This document shows, one piece after another, positions 45,752 through 53,534 of a stretch of DNA of 64,000 nucleotides. Location of the stretch: the NCBI GenBank assembly GCA_934320895.1, contig CAKRFY010000001.1:1-64000 (forward strand). The letters are read 5' to 3'. Both the position numbers and the translations under genes were made by a program. The notes under the pieces are model-generated. The model saw only the letters and a program-made list of their open reading frames with translations, searched no databases and was not told where the DNA came from. How positions within the stretch are numbered: the first letter of the stretch is position 1; the number at the start of each line of letters is the position of its first letter. The DNA is from an uncultured Lachnospiraceae bacterium (GTDB taxonomy: Bacteria > Bacillota > Clostridia > Lachnospirales > Lachnospiraceae).

Positions 45752-46302
45752 TTTTTGTTAGCATTTATACAGCCCTTGCACCCGGCACAGCCTGTCGGGT
45801 GTATTTTTGTCATATCGACAGAATAATCATACATTGATGCCAACGAACAGATTGCCTGTGAAGAAATCCCTTCTCCTGTTCCTGTAAATCCAAGACCTTC
45901 CTCTGTTGTTGCCTTTACATTGACCTGATTTATATCGATTCCAAGCGTCTCTGCTATATTTTTTCTCATGTCATCAATATAATTTCTTAATTTTGGACGC
46001 TGTGCAATTACAGTAGCATCAATATTTTCTATAACATAACATTTTTCTTCGAGAAGCTTTCCAACTTCACTTAATAGTTTTATACTTGAAATTCCTTTAT
46101 ACCTGTCATCGGTGTCAGGAAAATGTTTTCCTATGTCTCCAAGTGCCGCTGCTCCAAGTAATGCATCCATAATGGCGTGTAAAAGCACATCGGCATCTGA
46201 GTGACCCAAAAGACCCTTTTCATAAGGGATTTTGACACCACCAAGTATCAATTCACGCCCCTCAACTAATTTATGAACATCATAGCCCATTCCAACTCTC
46301 AT
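45748..46302 (-). CDS. ispF: 2-C-methyl-D-erythritol 2,4-cyclodiphosphate synthase
   Basis: Forms MEcPP in the MEP isoprenoid pathway. The zinc ligands are in MGYDVHKL near residue 5 and in [22 protein letters not shown] near 35; [16 protein letters not shown] and the [17 protein letters not shown] segment near 145 complete the family set. The core ends near 160. An unusual 24-residue tail follows, ending [17 protein letters not shown] with three closely spaced cysteines that are not part of the usual trimeric enzyme. Only ispF, without ispD, is present here. Confidence 0.94.
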   Translation of the reverse strand: MRVGMGYDVHKLVEGRELILGGVKIPYEKGLLGHSDADVLLHAIMDALLGAAALGDIGKHFPDTDDRYKGISSIKLLSEVGKLLEEKCYVIENIDATVIAQRPKLRNYIDDMRKNIAETLGIDINQVNVKATTEEGLGFTGTGEGISSQAICSLASMYDYSVDMTKIHPTGCAGCKGCINANKN

Positions 46303-46331
46303 ATTCTAACTCTCCTTTCAAACGGAATATA

Positions 46332-46363
46332 ACAAAAAATCCTCTGAAAATATTCAGAGGATT
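46332..46363 (-). terminator. Terminator after the tRNA genes
   Basis: AAATCCTCTGA pairs with TCAGAGGATTT (46338-46363), followed on the minus strand by six T. Confidence 0.85.
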
Positions 46364-46368
46364 TGAAG

Positions 46369-46442
46369 TAGCGGGAGAGGGATTTGAACCCACGACACCA
46401 CGGGTATGAACCGTGTGCTCTAGCCAACTGAGCTATCCCGCC
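46369..46442 (-). tRNA. tRNA-Met (CAT), elongator type
   Basis: The minus strand folds into a full cloverleaf. The acceptor GGCGGGA pairs with TCCCGCT, D arm GCTC/GAGC, anticodon stem CACGG/CCGTG with loop TTCATAC, and T arm GTGGG/CCCTC-type with TTCAAAT. The anticodon is CAT, and GGCGGGA with the CACGG stem fits elongator Met rather than initiator. CCA is not encoded. Confidence 0.93.
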
Positions 46443-46475
46443 ATATTAAATTATAACAACGAAAGTTCGCTGTAA

Positions 46476-46548
46476 TGGGACCTACAGGGCTCGAACCTGT
46501 GACCCTCTGCTTGTAAGGCAGATGCTCTCCCAGCTGAGCTAAGATCCC
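46476..46548 (-). tRNA. tRNA-Val (TAC)
   Basis: The minus strand folds into a full cloverleaf. The acceptor GGGATCT pairs with AGGTCCC, D arm GCTC/GAGC, anticodon stem TCTGC/GCAGA with loop CTTACAA, and T arm ACAGG/CCTGT with TTCGAGC. The anticodon TAC reads valine GUA, the codon also seen as the ilv T-box specifier. CCA is not encoded. Confidence 0.95.
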
Positions 46549-46589
46549 TTTTTGTTTGCTGCGTTTCTCTTGTCTCACGCGACTTCTAT

Positions 46590-46618
46590 AATATATCAGA
46601 CACTTCCACATATGTCAA
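46590..46618 (-). promoter_or_regulatory. tRNA operon promoter
   Basis: TTGACA (46613-46618) and TATATT (46590-46595) on the minus strand, 17 apart, about 45 bases before tRNA-Val. Confidence 0.75.
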
Positions 46619-46778
46619 CACTTTTTTTCAATTTTTTTTTATTTTTTTTCAAATTTTATTTTTAGACCTGATTTTAACCTCCATTCTATAGTTATTGCAG
46701 AGATGTGACCGTTAAACTTTTGTTTTATAAACAACGGTACACATCCTACAATAAATGCCTGATAAAAATACAATCACC

Positions 46779-47513
46779 CTACCCGAAAATCCTAAGTCCT
46801 CTTTTACTTTTATTCTTCTCCTTATTTTTTTTATCTGGCTTTTCTTTTGTCTTGATCTGTTTTATCTGGCATGTTGCTGCCGCCTCATCATCATCACTCT
46901 GTCCTTTGAGTTTATCAAGAATTTCTTCTAAAAGCTTCGTCTGCTTTACTGCCACTTCTTCTTTCTGCATCATTATATAATTTAATTCTTTCATAAGTTT
47001 TGTTGACACATTTTCAGATATACGTTCTTCTGATTCTTTCTGACCTTCCTCCACTACATTAGTTACCATTTTCCGTAATAACATCTCAAACTTTCTTATT
47101 TTCTCATCAGAATTTACTGACACTTCACGCGTTTTATTCGTTCTCACAGTGTTAACAGCAGCAGAGTTCATTGCAACCACTACATTATCTGATCTGTTAT
47201 CTGAATTCACACCATCCTCTTCATCCTGGATTTTCTGATTCAATTCCTCTCTCAACTTATATAATTCATTAGGATTCATCTTTCTTATATTATCTATATC
47301 ATGCACGATAAGTTTTATTGCCTTTAACAAAAATCCCTGTTCTTTAAGATCTTTTACATCTCTTAATATTTTAATATCTCTATCAGTATAAAACCTATGT
47401 CCTTTTGCATTTCTATGTATATTTAACCCAAGCTCCTCCTCCCAATATCTTAAAACATGATTTTCAACCTCAACCTGCCTTGAGGCATCTGAAATACTAT
47501 ATTTCTTCTCCAT
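46779..47513 (-). CDS. MerR-like HTH regulator with coiled-coil tail
   Basis: A 244-residue protein. The first 70 residues are a MerR-type winged helix (SISDASRQVEVENHVLRYWEEEL, then GHRFYTDRDIKILRDVKDLKEQGF), without the usual effector domain. The remainder is helical and charged, with a Glu/Lys-rich coiled coil (about 155-215) and a basic tail (KEKPDKKNKEKNKSKRG). Similar proteins in Clostridia are annotated DUF3967 or RacA-like; a chromosome-anchoring role is conceivable. GGAGGGAATTT precedes the ATG at 47513. The upstream membrane gene overlaps it by 17 bases, so they are co-transcribed. Confidence 0.75.
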   Translation of the reverse strand: MEKKYSISDASRQVEVENHVLRYWEEELGLNIHRNAKGHRFYTDRDIKILRDVKDLKEQGFLLKAIKLIVHDIDNIRKMNPNELYKLREELNQKIQDEEDGVNSDNRSDNVVVAMNSAAVNTVRTNKTREVSVNSDEKIRKFEMLLRKMVTNVVEEGQKESEERISENVSTKLMKELNYIMMQKEEVAVKQTKLLEEILDKLKGQSDDDEAAATCQIKQIKTKEKPDKKNKEKNKSKRGLRIFG

Positions 47514-48231
47514 AAATTCCCTCCATAAATTCTTTAAACAATTCCAGTTCTTCCTTCCCGTAAACATCTTCTTTTCCTTCATTAGTATTTTTTGTCACAT
47601 TGTTTATATCATTTTTTGTCTTTTCATTTTCAGATATTGCCGTACTTTCTGCCTGTATTTCTTCCTTCTCATTATCACCAACAACTCTCTCCTGTACCTC
47701 ATGACTATTCTGTAAAGCACTTTTATTTAAGCGTGGTTGAAGCGTATTCTCCAGATAATCATACAATTCCGCTGCAAGCAGCCTGTCCTTCTGGTTTAAC
47801 TGCAAAAAAAGCTCTGACAACCATATTGCAAATGTCACAGTAAGCATAACCACTGACATTTTTATGTACCATTCCCTGTTATATTTTTCATAAAATCCGC
47901 ATATCATATACACTGCATAAATTATACAAGTAACCGCAAAACCATAAATCCCCATATTTTTCAGATTATAAAGACTTATACCAGCATATTTCACACTATT
48001 CATCTGCATAAACACCAGACTTTTTGCATCATTTATTTTAAGATTCATCTTATATGTAGTCTCATACTTGCAAATCATATTCCGCATCCATTTGTTCTTA
48101 GTTGTAGAAATCTGTTGTACCTGATGCAAAAGCCTGGTATATATACACGCAACTATACATTTTATAAGTATGGTTACACCTCCTGCTCCAAGCATCAGTA
48201 ACACACCATCATAATTTTTTAGAAAAGCCAT
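47497..48231 (-). CDS. Hypothetical membrane protein
   Basis: A 244-residue protein with three or four hydrophobic segments (about 8-30, 90-115, 125-150) and a polar cytoplasmic tail rich in Glu/Asn/Lys (about 165-244). A cytosolic helical loop (LLHQVQQISTTKNKWMRNMI) joins the first two spans. No family is recognised. The start at 48231 has GGAGGG nine bases upstream and removes a seven-codon extension. Its 3' end overlaps the MerR-like gene, so it may localise that regulator at the membrane; this is inference. Confidence 0.65.
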   Translation of the reverse strand: MAFLKNYDGVLLMLGAGGVTILIKCIVACIYTRLLHQVQQISTTKNKWMRNMICKYETTYKMNLKINDAKSLVFMQMNSVKYAGISLYNLKNMGIYGFAVTCIIYAVYMICGFYEKYNREWYIKMSVVMLTVTFAIWLSELFLQLNQKDRLLAAELYDYLENTLQPRLNKSALQNSHEVQERVVGDNEKEEIQAESTAISENEKTKNDINNVTKNTNEGKEDVYGKEELELFKEFMEGIYGEEI

Positions 48232-48305
48232 CCTGTTTTTCCCTCCAGTCATGTTAATCTTCTATTTTGGTACCATATCTACATATTAAATCGGTGAACC
48301 AGCTA

Positions 48306-48339
48306 TTTCCAGCCAAATCATGCGTCATTTAGCTGGAAA
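48306..48339. promoter_or_regulatory. Inverted repeat between divergent genes
   Basis: TTTCCAGCcAAAT and ATTTaGCTGGAAA are inverted around an eight-base centre. The dyad lies between the minus-strand membrane gene and the plus-strand rhomboid gene, upstream of a TTGACC-N17-TATTAT promoter-like pair for rhomboid. Confidence 0.5.
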
Positions 48340-48448
48340 ATTCGACAATATTGACCATATAATATTTTTGACCATCTATCTGTGTTATGCTATTATAGAT
48401 TGTGTTGCACCTAAAGCCTTGTTATAAATATACGGAGAGCTTTGTATT

Positions 48449-49540
48449 ATGATCAATTTGCTAAACGAAATTTTCAATCAGAATCAATACAGAAAAATAA
48501 CACTAAATATTCCTGGAATTTTTCTACATGAAAAAAAGACTACTGACAGTATACTTGCCATAGTAACAATAGATGAACGTAACGGAAATATTTACACCAA
48601 AGAACAATTTGAAAATATCTCAAGACAGATCAGAAGTTTCATCTTAAATGAAAATTGTACAAGGTACCGCTTTTTATATATCATCATAAGCGATGATGAC
48701 AACAGTATAAAAAGATTATTGCACAATGATGTAAACTACTGGCGCATAGTTCCATCCAAAAAATGTCTTATGGTATACGAAACTTCATGTGATGACTTTC
48801 TTATACTAAGAAAACCAATTGAAAATATGCTCCTTCAAAACTCTGATAAAATATACAGCAACCATACAGATAACATATCACCAGATTTTGAAGATACCTC
48901 ATCCATTTTTGACAGAGAAATAAATATAAAATTAGCTGTTGCAAATATTGCAATCGTAGCTTTAAATGTTATAGTATTTGTTATTATATCAATATTATCG
49001 CCACCTGGCTCTGATGATATCAGTGATAAACTGGCACTCGACTGGACTCTTGTTATCAATCATGATGAATTCTACCGCCTTTTAACATGCATGTTCGTAC
49101 ACGCTGGAATTGACCATATATATAACAATATGATAGTCCTTTTGTTTATAGGAAGCTATTTTGAACTTGCAATCGGACGATTAAATTATATTATCGTTTA
49201 TTTTTCATCCGGCATTATTGCAGGCTTAACTTCTATGGTTTATAATATGTCAAATAATAACCATGTACAATCAGTCGGTGCATCAGGTGCTATTTTCGGT
49301 ATAATAGGGGGGATGACTGCTGTCATTTTAATAAAATATTTTCATACACACAGCCTTGACCTTAAGAAAATCATATTTATCGCATTCTTAAGTCTGTATG
49401 GTGGTTTCTCAAGTCAGGGTGTAGATAACGCAGCTCATGTAGGTGGATTTATATCAGGATTTGTAATTTCTTTCATACTTTATCTTTTACATATAAAGCA
49501 TGAAAAAAAACATCATTTTCCAAAATCACTTAGACAGTAA
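48449..49540 (+). CDS. Rhomboid-family intramembrane serine protease
   Basis: A 363-residue protein. Residues about 1-165 form a cytosolic domain of unknown type. Six or seven membrane spans follow with rhomboid motifs: CMFVHAGIDHIYNNM near 210, the catalytic Ser in SVGASGAIFGIIGG near 275, and the catalytic His in NAAHVGGFISG near 330. It cleaves membrane proteins inside the bilayer; substrates are unknown. The long cytosolic N-terminal domain resembles GluP/YqgP-type rhomboids. GGAG lies before the ATG at a slightly long spacing. Confidence 0.9.
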   Translation: MINLLNEIFNQNQYRKITLNIPGIFLHEKKTTDSILAIVTIDERNGNIYTKEQFENISRQIRSFILNENCTRYRFLYIIISDDDNSIKRLLHNDVNYWRIVPSKKCLMVYETSCDDFLILRKPIENMLLQNSDKIYSNHTDNISPDFEDTSSIFDREINIKLAVANIAIVALNVIVFVIISILSPPGSDDISDKLALDWTLVINHDEFYRLLTCMFVHAGIDHIYNNMIVLLFIGSYFELAIGRLNYIIVYFSSGIIAGLTSMVYNMSNNNHVQSVGASGAIFGIIGGMTAVILIKYFHTHSLDLKKIIFIAFLSLYGGFSSQGVDNAAHVGGFISGFVISFILYLLHIKHEKKHHFPKSLRQ

Positions 49541-49639
49541 ACTAAGCTGTAACAATTATTTTCAATAATATAAAAAACACATCGCATTGTCACACTACAC
49601 CTGTGTAGTAATCAGATATTTGTAGAAATGAGGAGAATT

Positions 49640-50779
49640 ATGACAACAATAAACATTTATTATGGTGGAAGAGGTCTTATAGACGACCCTACTATTTACG
49701 TTATGGATAAAATTTCAAAGGTTTTTGATGAATTGAATGTAACTGTAAATAAATACAAACTCTATGAAGACAAACGCAAAATTTCTGTACTTCCAAAAAC
49801 ACTAAAAGAAGCTGATGCCATAGTTATTGCTGCCTCAGTAGAATGGTTTGGCATAGGCGGTCTTTTACAACAATTTCTTGATGCCTGCTGGCTTTATGGA
49901 GATAAAGAAATTATTGAAAAATTGTATATGATGCCTGTTGTTCTCTCTACTACATATGGAGAAAAAGAAGCACATCAGACCATCACAAAAGCCTGGGAAA
50001 TACTTGGCGGAATAACTTGTGACGGTATATGTGCATATGTCAGCAGTTCGGTAAATTTTGAAACTGATCCTAATTATGGAATGCTTATAGAAAAAAAAGC
50101 AGAAAACTTTTACCGCACATTCACCAAAAAATTAGTTACATTTCCATCAAGCAGCAATGTAGTTATAGAAACATCACAGGCAGTAAAACCTATGACTCTT
50201 ACGCCTCAGGAAAGTGAAGAACTTTCAATGTACGTTTCAGATGACAACTATGTAAAGAAGCAAAAAGAGGATATAGAAGAGCTTACTCAGCTCTTTAAAA
50301 ATCTTATGGATGACGATGAAGAACCAAATAATGAAGTTGTTGATAACACTAACAAATCAGACAAGATCAAACCTACAATGCTAAATAATGCACCTGATAA
50401 TAAATCTGACTCGACAATCAGCACTTCCTCTTTGCTTTCAAACATTTTTAACAAACCACAAGATAGTGATGATAAATATATGACAGCTTTTAAATCACAT
50501 TTTACACCTATTCCTGGCACTGCAATATCATTTGCTCTCTCCATATTAGATCAGAATCGTACACTCGTACTTGATATGGACAATTCAAAATTAAACTGTT
50601 ACTATGGAGAAAAAGAAGATGCAACAGCTACTATAAAAGCAACCCATATTGTCATAGACAGAATCATTTCCGGTGAACTCACACTCCAGGATGCATTTAT
50701 GGCTGGTGCTCTCTCGGCCAAAGGAAATTTTAATATTCTTAAATCCTTTGACAAAATTTTTAGTTTTCATGTTTTGTAA
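49640..50779 (+). CDS. Flavodoxin-fold/SCP2-domain fusion protein
   Basis: A 379-residue protein with an NADPH-dependent FMN-reductase/flavodoxin-like N-terminal domain (INIYYGGRGLIDDPTIYVMDKI, ADAIVIAASVEWFGIGGLLQQFLD, PVVLSTTYGEKEAHQTI; about 1-150). An acidic linker (about 195-270) follows. The C-terminal SCP2-like lipid-binding domain is about 280-379 (LVLDMDNSKLNCYYGEKEDATATIKATHIVIDRIISGELTLQDAFMAGALSAKGN). The combination suggests a redox or ligand sensor that also binds a hydrophobic molecule. GAGGAGAATT supports the start at 49640. Confidence 0.82.
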   Translation: MTTINIYYGGRGLIDDPTIYVMDKISKVFDELNVTVNKYKLYEDKRKISVLPKTLKEADAIVIAASVEWFGIGGLLQQFLDACWLYGDKEIIEKLYMMPVVLSTTYGEKEAHQTITKAWEILGGITCDGICAYVSSSVNFETDPNYGMLIEKKAENFYRTFTKKLVTFPSSSNVVIETSQAVKPMTLTPQESEELSMYVSDDNYVKKQKEDIEELTQLFKNLMDDDEEPNNEVVDNTNKSDKIKPTMLNNAPDNKSDSTISTSSLLSNIFNKPQDSDDKYMTAFKSHFTPIPGTAISFALSILDQNRTLVLDMDNSKLNCYYGEKEDATATIKATHIVIDRIISGELTLQDAFMAGALSAKGNFNILKSFDKIFSFHVL

Positions 50780-50849
50780 AACTATTATCTGATATTATAG
50801 AAAGTAAAGTTTCACAACTATATATTTTATTAAAAAGGAGATTTTTAAA

Positions 50850-51269
50850 ATGGAAAAACATATTGATGACAACTGTATTTTTTGTAAACTTGCAAATGGA
50901 CAGATTCCTACAAACTCAATCTACGAAGATGATGATTTTAAAGTAATTCTAGACGCCGCACCTGCCGCCAAAGGACATGCTATTATTCTTCCTAAAACTC
51001 ATGCGGCTAATCTTTTTGAACTCCCTGAAGAATATGGCGCAAAAATATTTGCGATTGCCAAAAAGTGCGGAAAGGCAATTAAAGATACATACAATTATGA
51101 TGGTTTAAATGTACTTCAGAATAATGGCGAAGCAGCAGGACAGACCGTATTCCATCTACATGTACATCTTATTCCGAGAATGAATGATGATAACATTGGT
51201 ATCAAATGGGCACAGGGTGAATGTGTTGACGGAGAAAAGATTGCTGAGGAGATAAAGAAAAATCTTTAA
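50850..51269 (+). CDS. HIT family nucleotide hydrolase (HinT-like)
   Basis: A 139-residue histidine-triad protein. It shows CIFCKLANGQIPTNSIYEDDDFKVILD with the CxxC zinc pair, PKTHAANL, and the triad HLHVHLIPR near residue 100, with NNGEAAGQTVFH before it. HinT enzymes hydrolyse adenosine phosphoramidates and acyl-adenylates. AAAGGAG precedes the ATG. It follows the flavodoxin-SCP2 gene after 70 bases. Confidence 0.94.
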   Translation: MEKHIDDNCIFCKLANGQIPTNSIYEDDDFKVILDAAPAAKGHAIILPKTHAANLFELPEEYGAKIFAIAKKCGKAIKDTYNYDGLNVLQNNGEAAGQTVFHLHVHLIPRMNDDNIGIKWAQGECVDGEKIAEEIKKNL

Positions 51270-51347
51270 TTTTTAATTTAAACGGACGCAGAAACGGGGA
51301 TATACTTTTCATTTGGGAACGGCTCCCGCCTCGGAGAATGTCAGCAG

Positions 51348-51384
51348 CAGTACTTAGTCAGTACAATACACTGACTAAGTACTG
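51348..51384. other. Perfect 15-bp stem-loop between HIT and fliS
   Basis: CAGTACTTAGTCAGT and ACTGACTAAGTACTG are perfect arms with a seven-base loop. The convergent 146-base spacer also holds GGGA-acggc-TCCC (51315-51327) and a GCAGAAACGGGGAT element (51291-51304). There is no T tract. Confidence 0.6.
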
Positions 51385-51415
51385 ACTGCCATTCAACGCC
51401 CCTTATCAAAATCCC

Positions 51416-51892
51416 CTAAGCTCTAAAGCCTCTCGTTGCCTCATTATCCATAAACACTTCATTGAGTGTTCCTTTTCCATAAGTAAGACCGGCATAAACC
51501 TGCTGGGAGTTTTGAATTACCGATTTTGATGTGTCCTTTTTAGCTACTTCCTCGAATGACTGACGAAGTTTTCCCATATTTTTCTTAACATTATCTATAT
51601 TTACAGGTTCTCTTTTAACTATTGATGCCGTTAGCTGTTTATTTACATATGAATAGATACTATACAGATTATATGACAGTTCATATTTCATATCGAGACT
51701 TCCCCTAAGTTCACTTACACATCCTTTTGCATTTTTCAAATACTTTTCTGCTTTGTTAAGATCACCTACTCTAAATCCATCTTCTGCCTGTTCTATACAA
51801 TAATCAAACATTTCAAAAACTATCACTACAAGTTCGCTTCTGTTTGCCTGTGATATTCTCGCAGTAAATTGTCTTTTTTCATCACTTGTCAA
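51416..51892 (-). CDS. fliS: Flagellar export chaperone FliS
   Basis: A 158-residue helical protein matching FliS: SQANRSELVVIVFEMFDYCIEQAE, then LNKAEKYLKNAKGCVSELRGSLDMKYELSYNLYSIYSYVNKQL. FliS binds the C-terminal helix of newly made flagellin and keeps it unfolded for export. The protein is longer than Bacillus FliS (about 130), with an extended tail. The start codon is TTG, the only in-frame start before the conserved region, behind AAGGGG at a long spacing. It lies downstream of the flagellin gene. Confidence 0.85.
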   Translation of the reverse strand: MTSDEKRQFTARISQANRSELVVIVFEMFDYCIEQAEDGFRVGDLNKAEKYLKNAKGCVSELRGSLDMKYELSYNLYSIYSYVNKQLTASIVKREPVNIDNVKKNMGKLRQSFEEVAKKDTSKSVIQNSQQVYAGLTYGKGTLNEVFMDNEATRGFRA

Positions 51893-51965
51893 TTTTTGTC
51901 TATCCCCTTTCCTTTAACTGTTTTGTTATATTTTTTAAGTTATCCTTGTTTGTTTATATACTATT

Positions 51966-51993
51966 TTACCGACAGCTTTTACACTGTCGGTAA
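51966..51993 (-). other. Flagellin-fliS intergenic hairpin
   Basis: TTACCGACAG/CTGTCGGTAA with an eight-base loop, 36 bases after the flagellin stop. No T run follows, so it may stabilise or partly terminate the flagellin message rather than stop transcription fully. Confidence 0.6.
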
Positions 51994-52029
51994 TCATTAA
52001 AACATATAATATTTAAAATTGTCCCACTC

Positions 52030-53421
52030 TTACATTCCCTGAAGAAGACTCATAATAGTCTGTGGCCTGTTGTTTGCCTGTGAAAGCATTGAAGTTGATG
52101 CCTGCTGTAATACTGTGAGCTGTGTATATTCAGTCATCTCACTCGCCATATCAGTATCTATGATTCTTGACATTGATTCTGTCATATTCTCCTGGAATAC
52201 ATTTAAACTTGAAACTGTTGTCTCAAGACGGTTCTGGTATGCACCAAGTTCTGCACGAGCCGAAGAAATCTGTCTTATAGCCGAATCTGCAAGTGCAATT
52301 CCTGTTGAAGCACCATAATTTGTACAAACATTTACCAGATCCTTTCCATCCTGATTTCTAAGCCCAAGTGCATCACATGAAACTGTTGGAAAATCCATAT
52401 CAAGCGTCTGATGCTCATTTGCTCCGATCTGAATAGTCATGTAACCTGCGTCGTAAACTGTCAGGTCGACTTTTGTTTTCGGTGTTACTGCATTAGCTCC
52501 ACCCGGAAGCTCCACGTTCATCTCAAAACCATCATTATCTATAATATTTACATTGTTTCCAACAACACTAAGTCTTGCATTATCTGTAAAACCAACTTGA
52601 CCAGCCTGCGGTTTTACCAATTTAACTTTTGCATTTTCTCCATAAACTTTTCCACTCTTACTTCCATCTGCAAAAGTAACCTCAACATAGTGTTCATCAC
52701 CGGCTACATTTGATGTAACAGTACCTGTTGCCGAATCATACGATAAATTCATATTTGAGCACGCCGAAACTATCTTCTTCTCAATATCAGCCTGTGTATC
52801 ACCTTTATTTATTGTAATTCCCTCACCATTTATACTTATAGCCTTATCAGCATTTGCTGGGAATGTTACACCATTTAAAATATTAGTAACCTTACCATAT
52901 GTTGCATTGTCTTCTACCTCAATTGAATATGTTCCAGCTGTTGCCTCCATAGACACTGATACACCCTTTACTCCGTCAACACTGCTGGCAATCGTTCTTG
53001 ACGCTGAACCATCAAAAAGACTTCTTCCATTGAACTCAGTTGTACTTGAAATACGATCGACTTCATCCATAAGCTGATCAATTTCTTTCTGCGCTGTTTC
53101 TCTGTCTTCTAATGTATATGTATCATTTGCATTCTGTACACAAAGTTCACGAACACGCTGCAATACGCTGTGGATTTCTGCCAATGCTCCATCTGCTGAC
53201 TCGATAATAGAAACACCGTCTTCTGCATTCTGCGCTGAACGGTCAAGTGCACGTATCTGTGTACGCATCTTATTTGAAATTGCGAGTCCTGCTGAATCAT
53301 CTGCTGCCTTTGTAATCTTGTAACCCGAACTTAACTTCTGCATACTTAAAGACAATCTGTCATTAGTCTTTTTTAAATTTACATTTGCAAGCTGAGCCGA
53401 TATATTATGATTTATTTTCAT
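52030..53421 (-). CDS. Flagellin
   Basis: A 463-residue filament protein. Conserved N-terminal D0/D1 (about 1-150: MKINHNISAQLANVNLKKT, SSGYKITKAADDSAGLAISNKM, VLQRVRELCVQNAND) and C-terminal D1/D0 (about 375-463: SARAELGAYQNRLETTVSSL, ending MLSQANNRPQTIMSLLQGM) flank a variable middle of about 220 residues. That middle contains a flagellin hook-IN-like motif near residue 175-260. AAAGGAAGGATAAATTTT precedes the ATG. Repeat copy E lies just upstream. The innate-immune D1 motif carries Cys where Ala is usual. Confidence 0.95.
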   Translation of the reverse strand: MKINHNISAQLANVNLKKTNDRLSLSMQKLSSGYKITKAADDSAGLAISNKMRTQIRALDRSAQNAEDGVSIIESADGALAEIHSVLQRVRELCVQNANDTYTLEDRETAQKEIDQLMDEVDRISSTTEFNGRSLFDGSASRTIASSVDGVKGVSVSMEATAGTYSIEVEDNATYGKVTNILNGVTFPANADKAISINGEGITINKGDTQADIEKKIVSACSNMNLSYDSATGTVTSNVAGDEHYVEVTFADGSKSGKVYGENAKVKLVKPQAGQVGFTDNARLSVVGNNVNIIDNDGFEMNVELPGGANAVTPKTKVDLTVYDAGYMTIQIGANEHQTLDMDFPTVSCDALGLRNQDGKDLVNVCTNYGASTGIALADSAIRQISSARAELGAYQNRLETTVSSLNVFQENMTESMSRIIDTDMASEMTEYTQLTVLQQASTSMLSQANNRPQTIMSLLQGM

Positions 53422-53481
53422 AAAATTTATCCTTCCTTTCTCTGATATATCCCAAATACTCTCTTTTTATAAATTTTTAGG

Positions 53482-53528
53482 CAAGCGGATATTCGCAATC
53501 CGCTCTGCTACTTCCTTGATAGTGTTAA
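53482..53528 (+). repeat. Dispersed stem-loop repeat, copy E
   Basis: AAGCGGATATTCGCAATCCGCT, then CTGCTACTTCCTTGATAGTGTTAA. It is nearly identical to copy C 43 kb away. It lies between the stop of the 1122-residue gene and the flagellin start, antisense to both. Confidence 0.85.
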
Positions 53529-53534
53529 TCTTTT

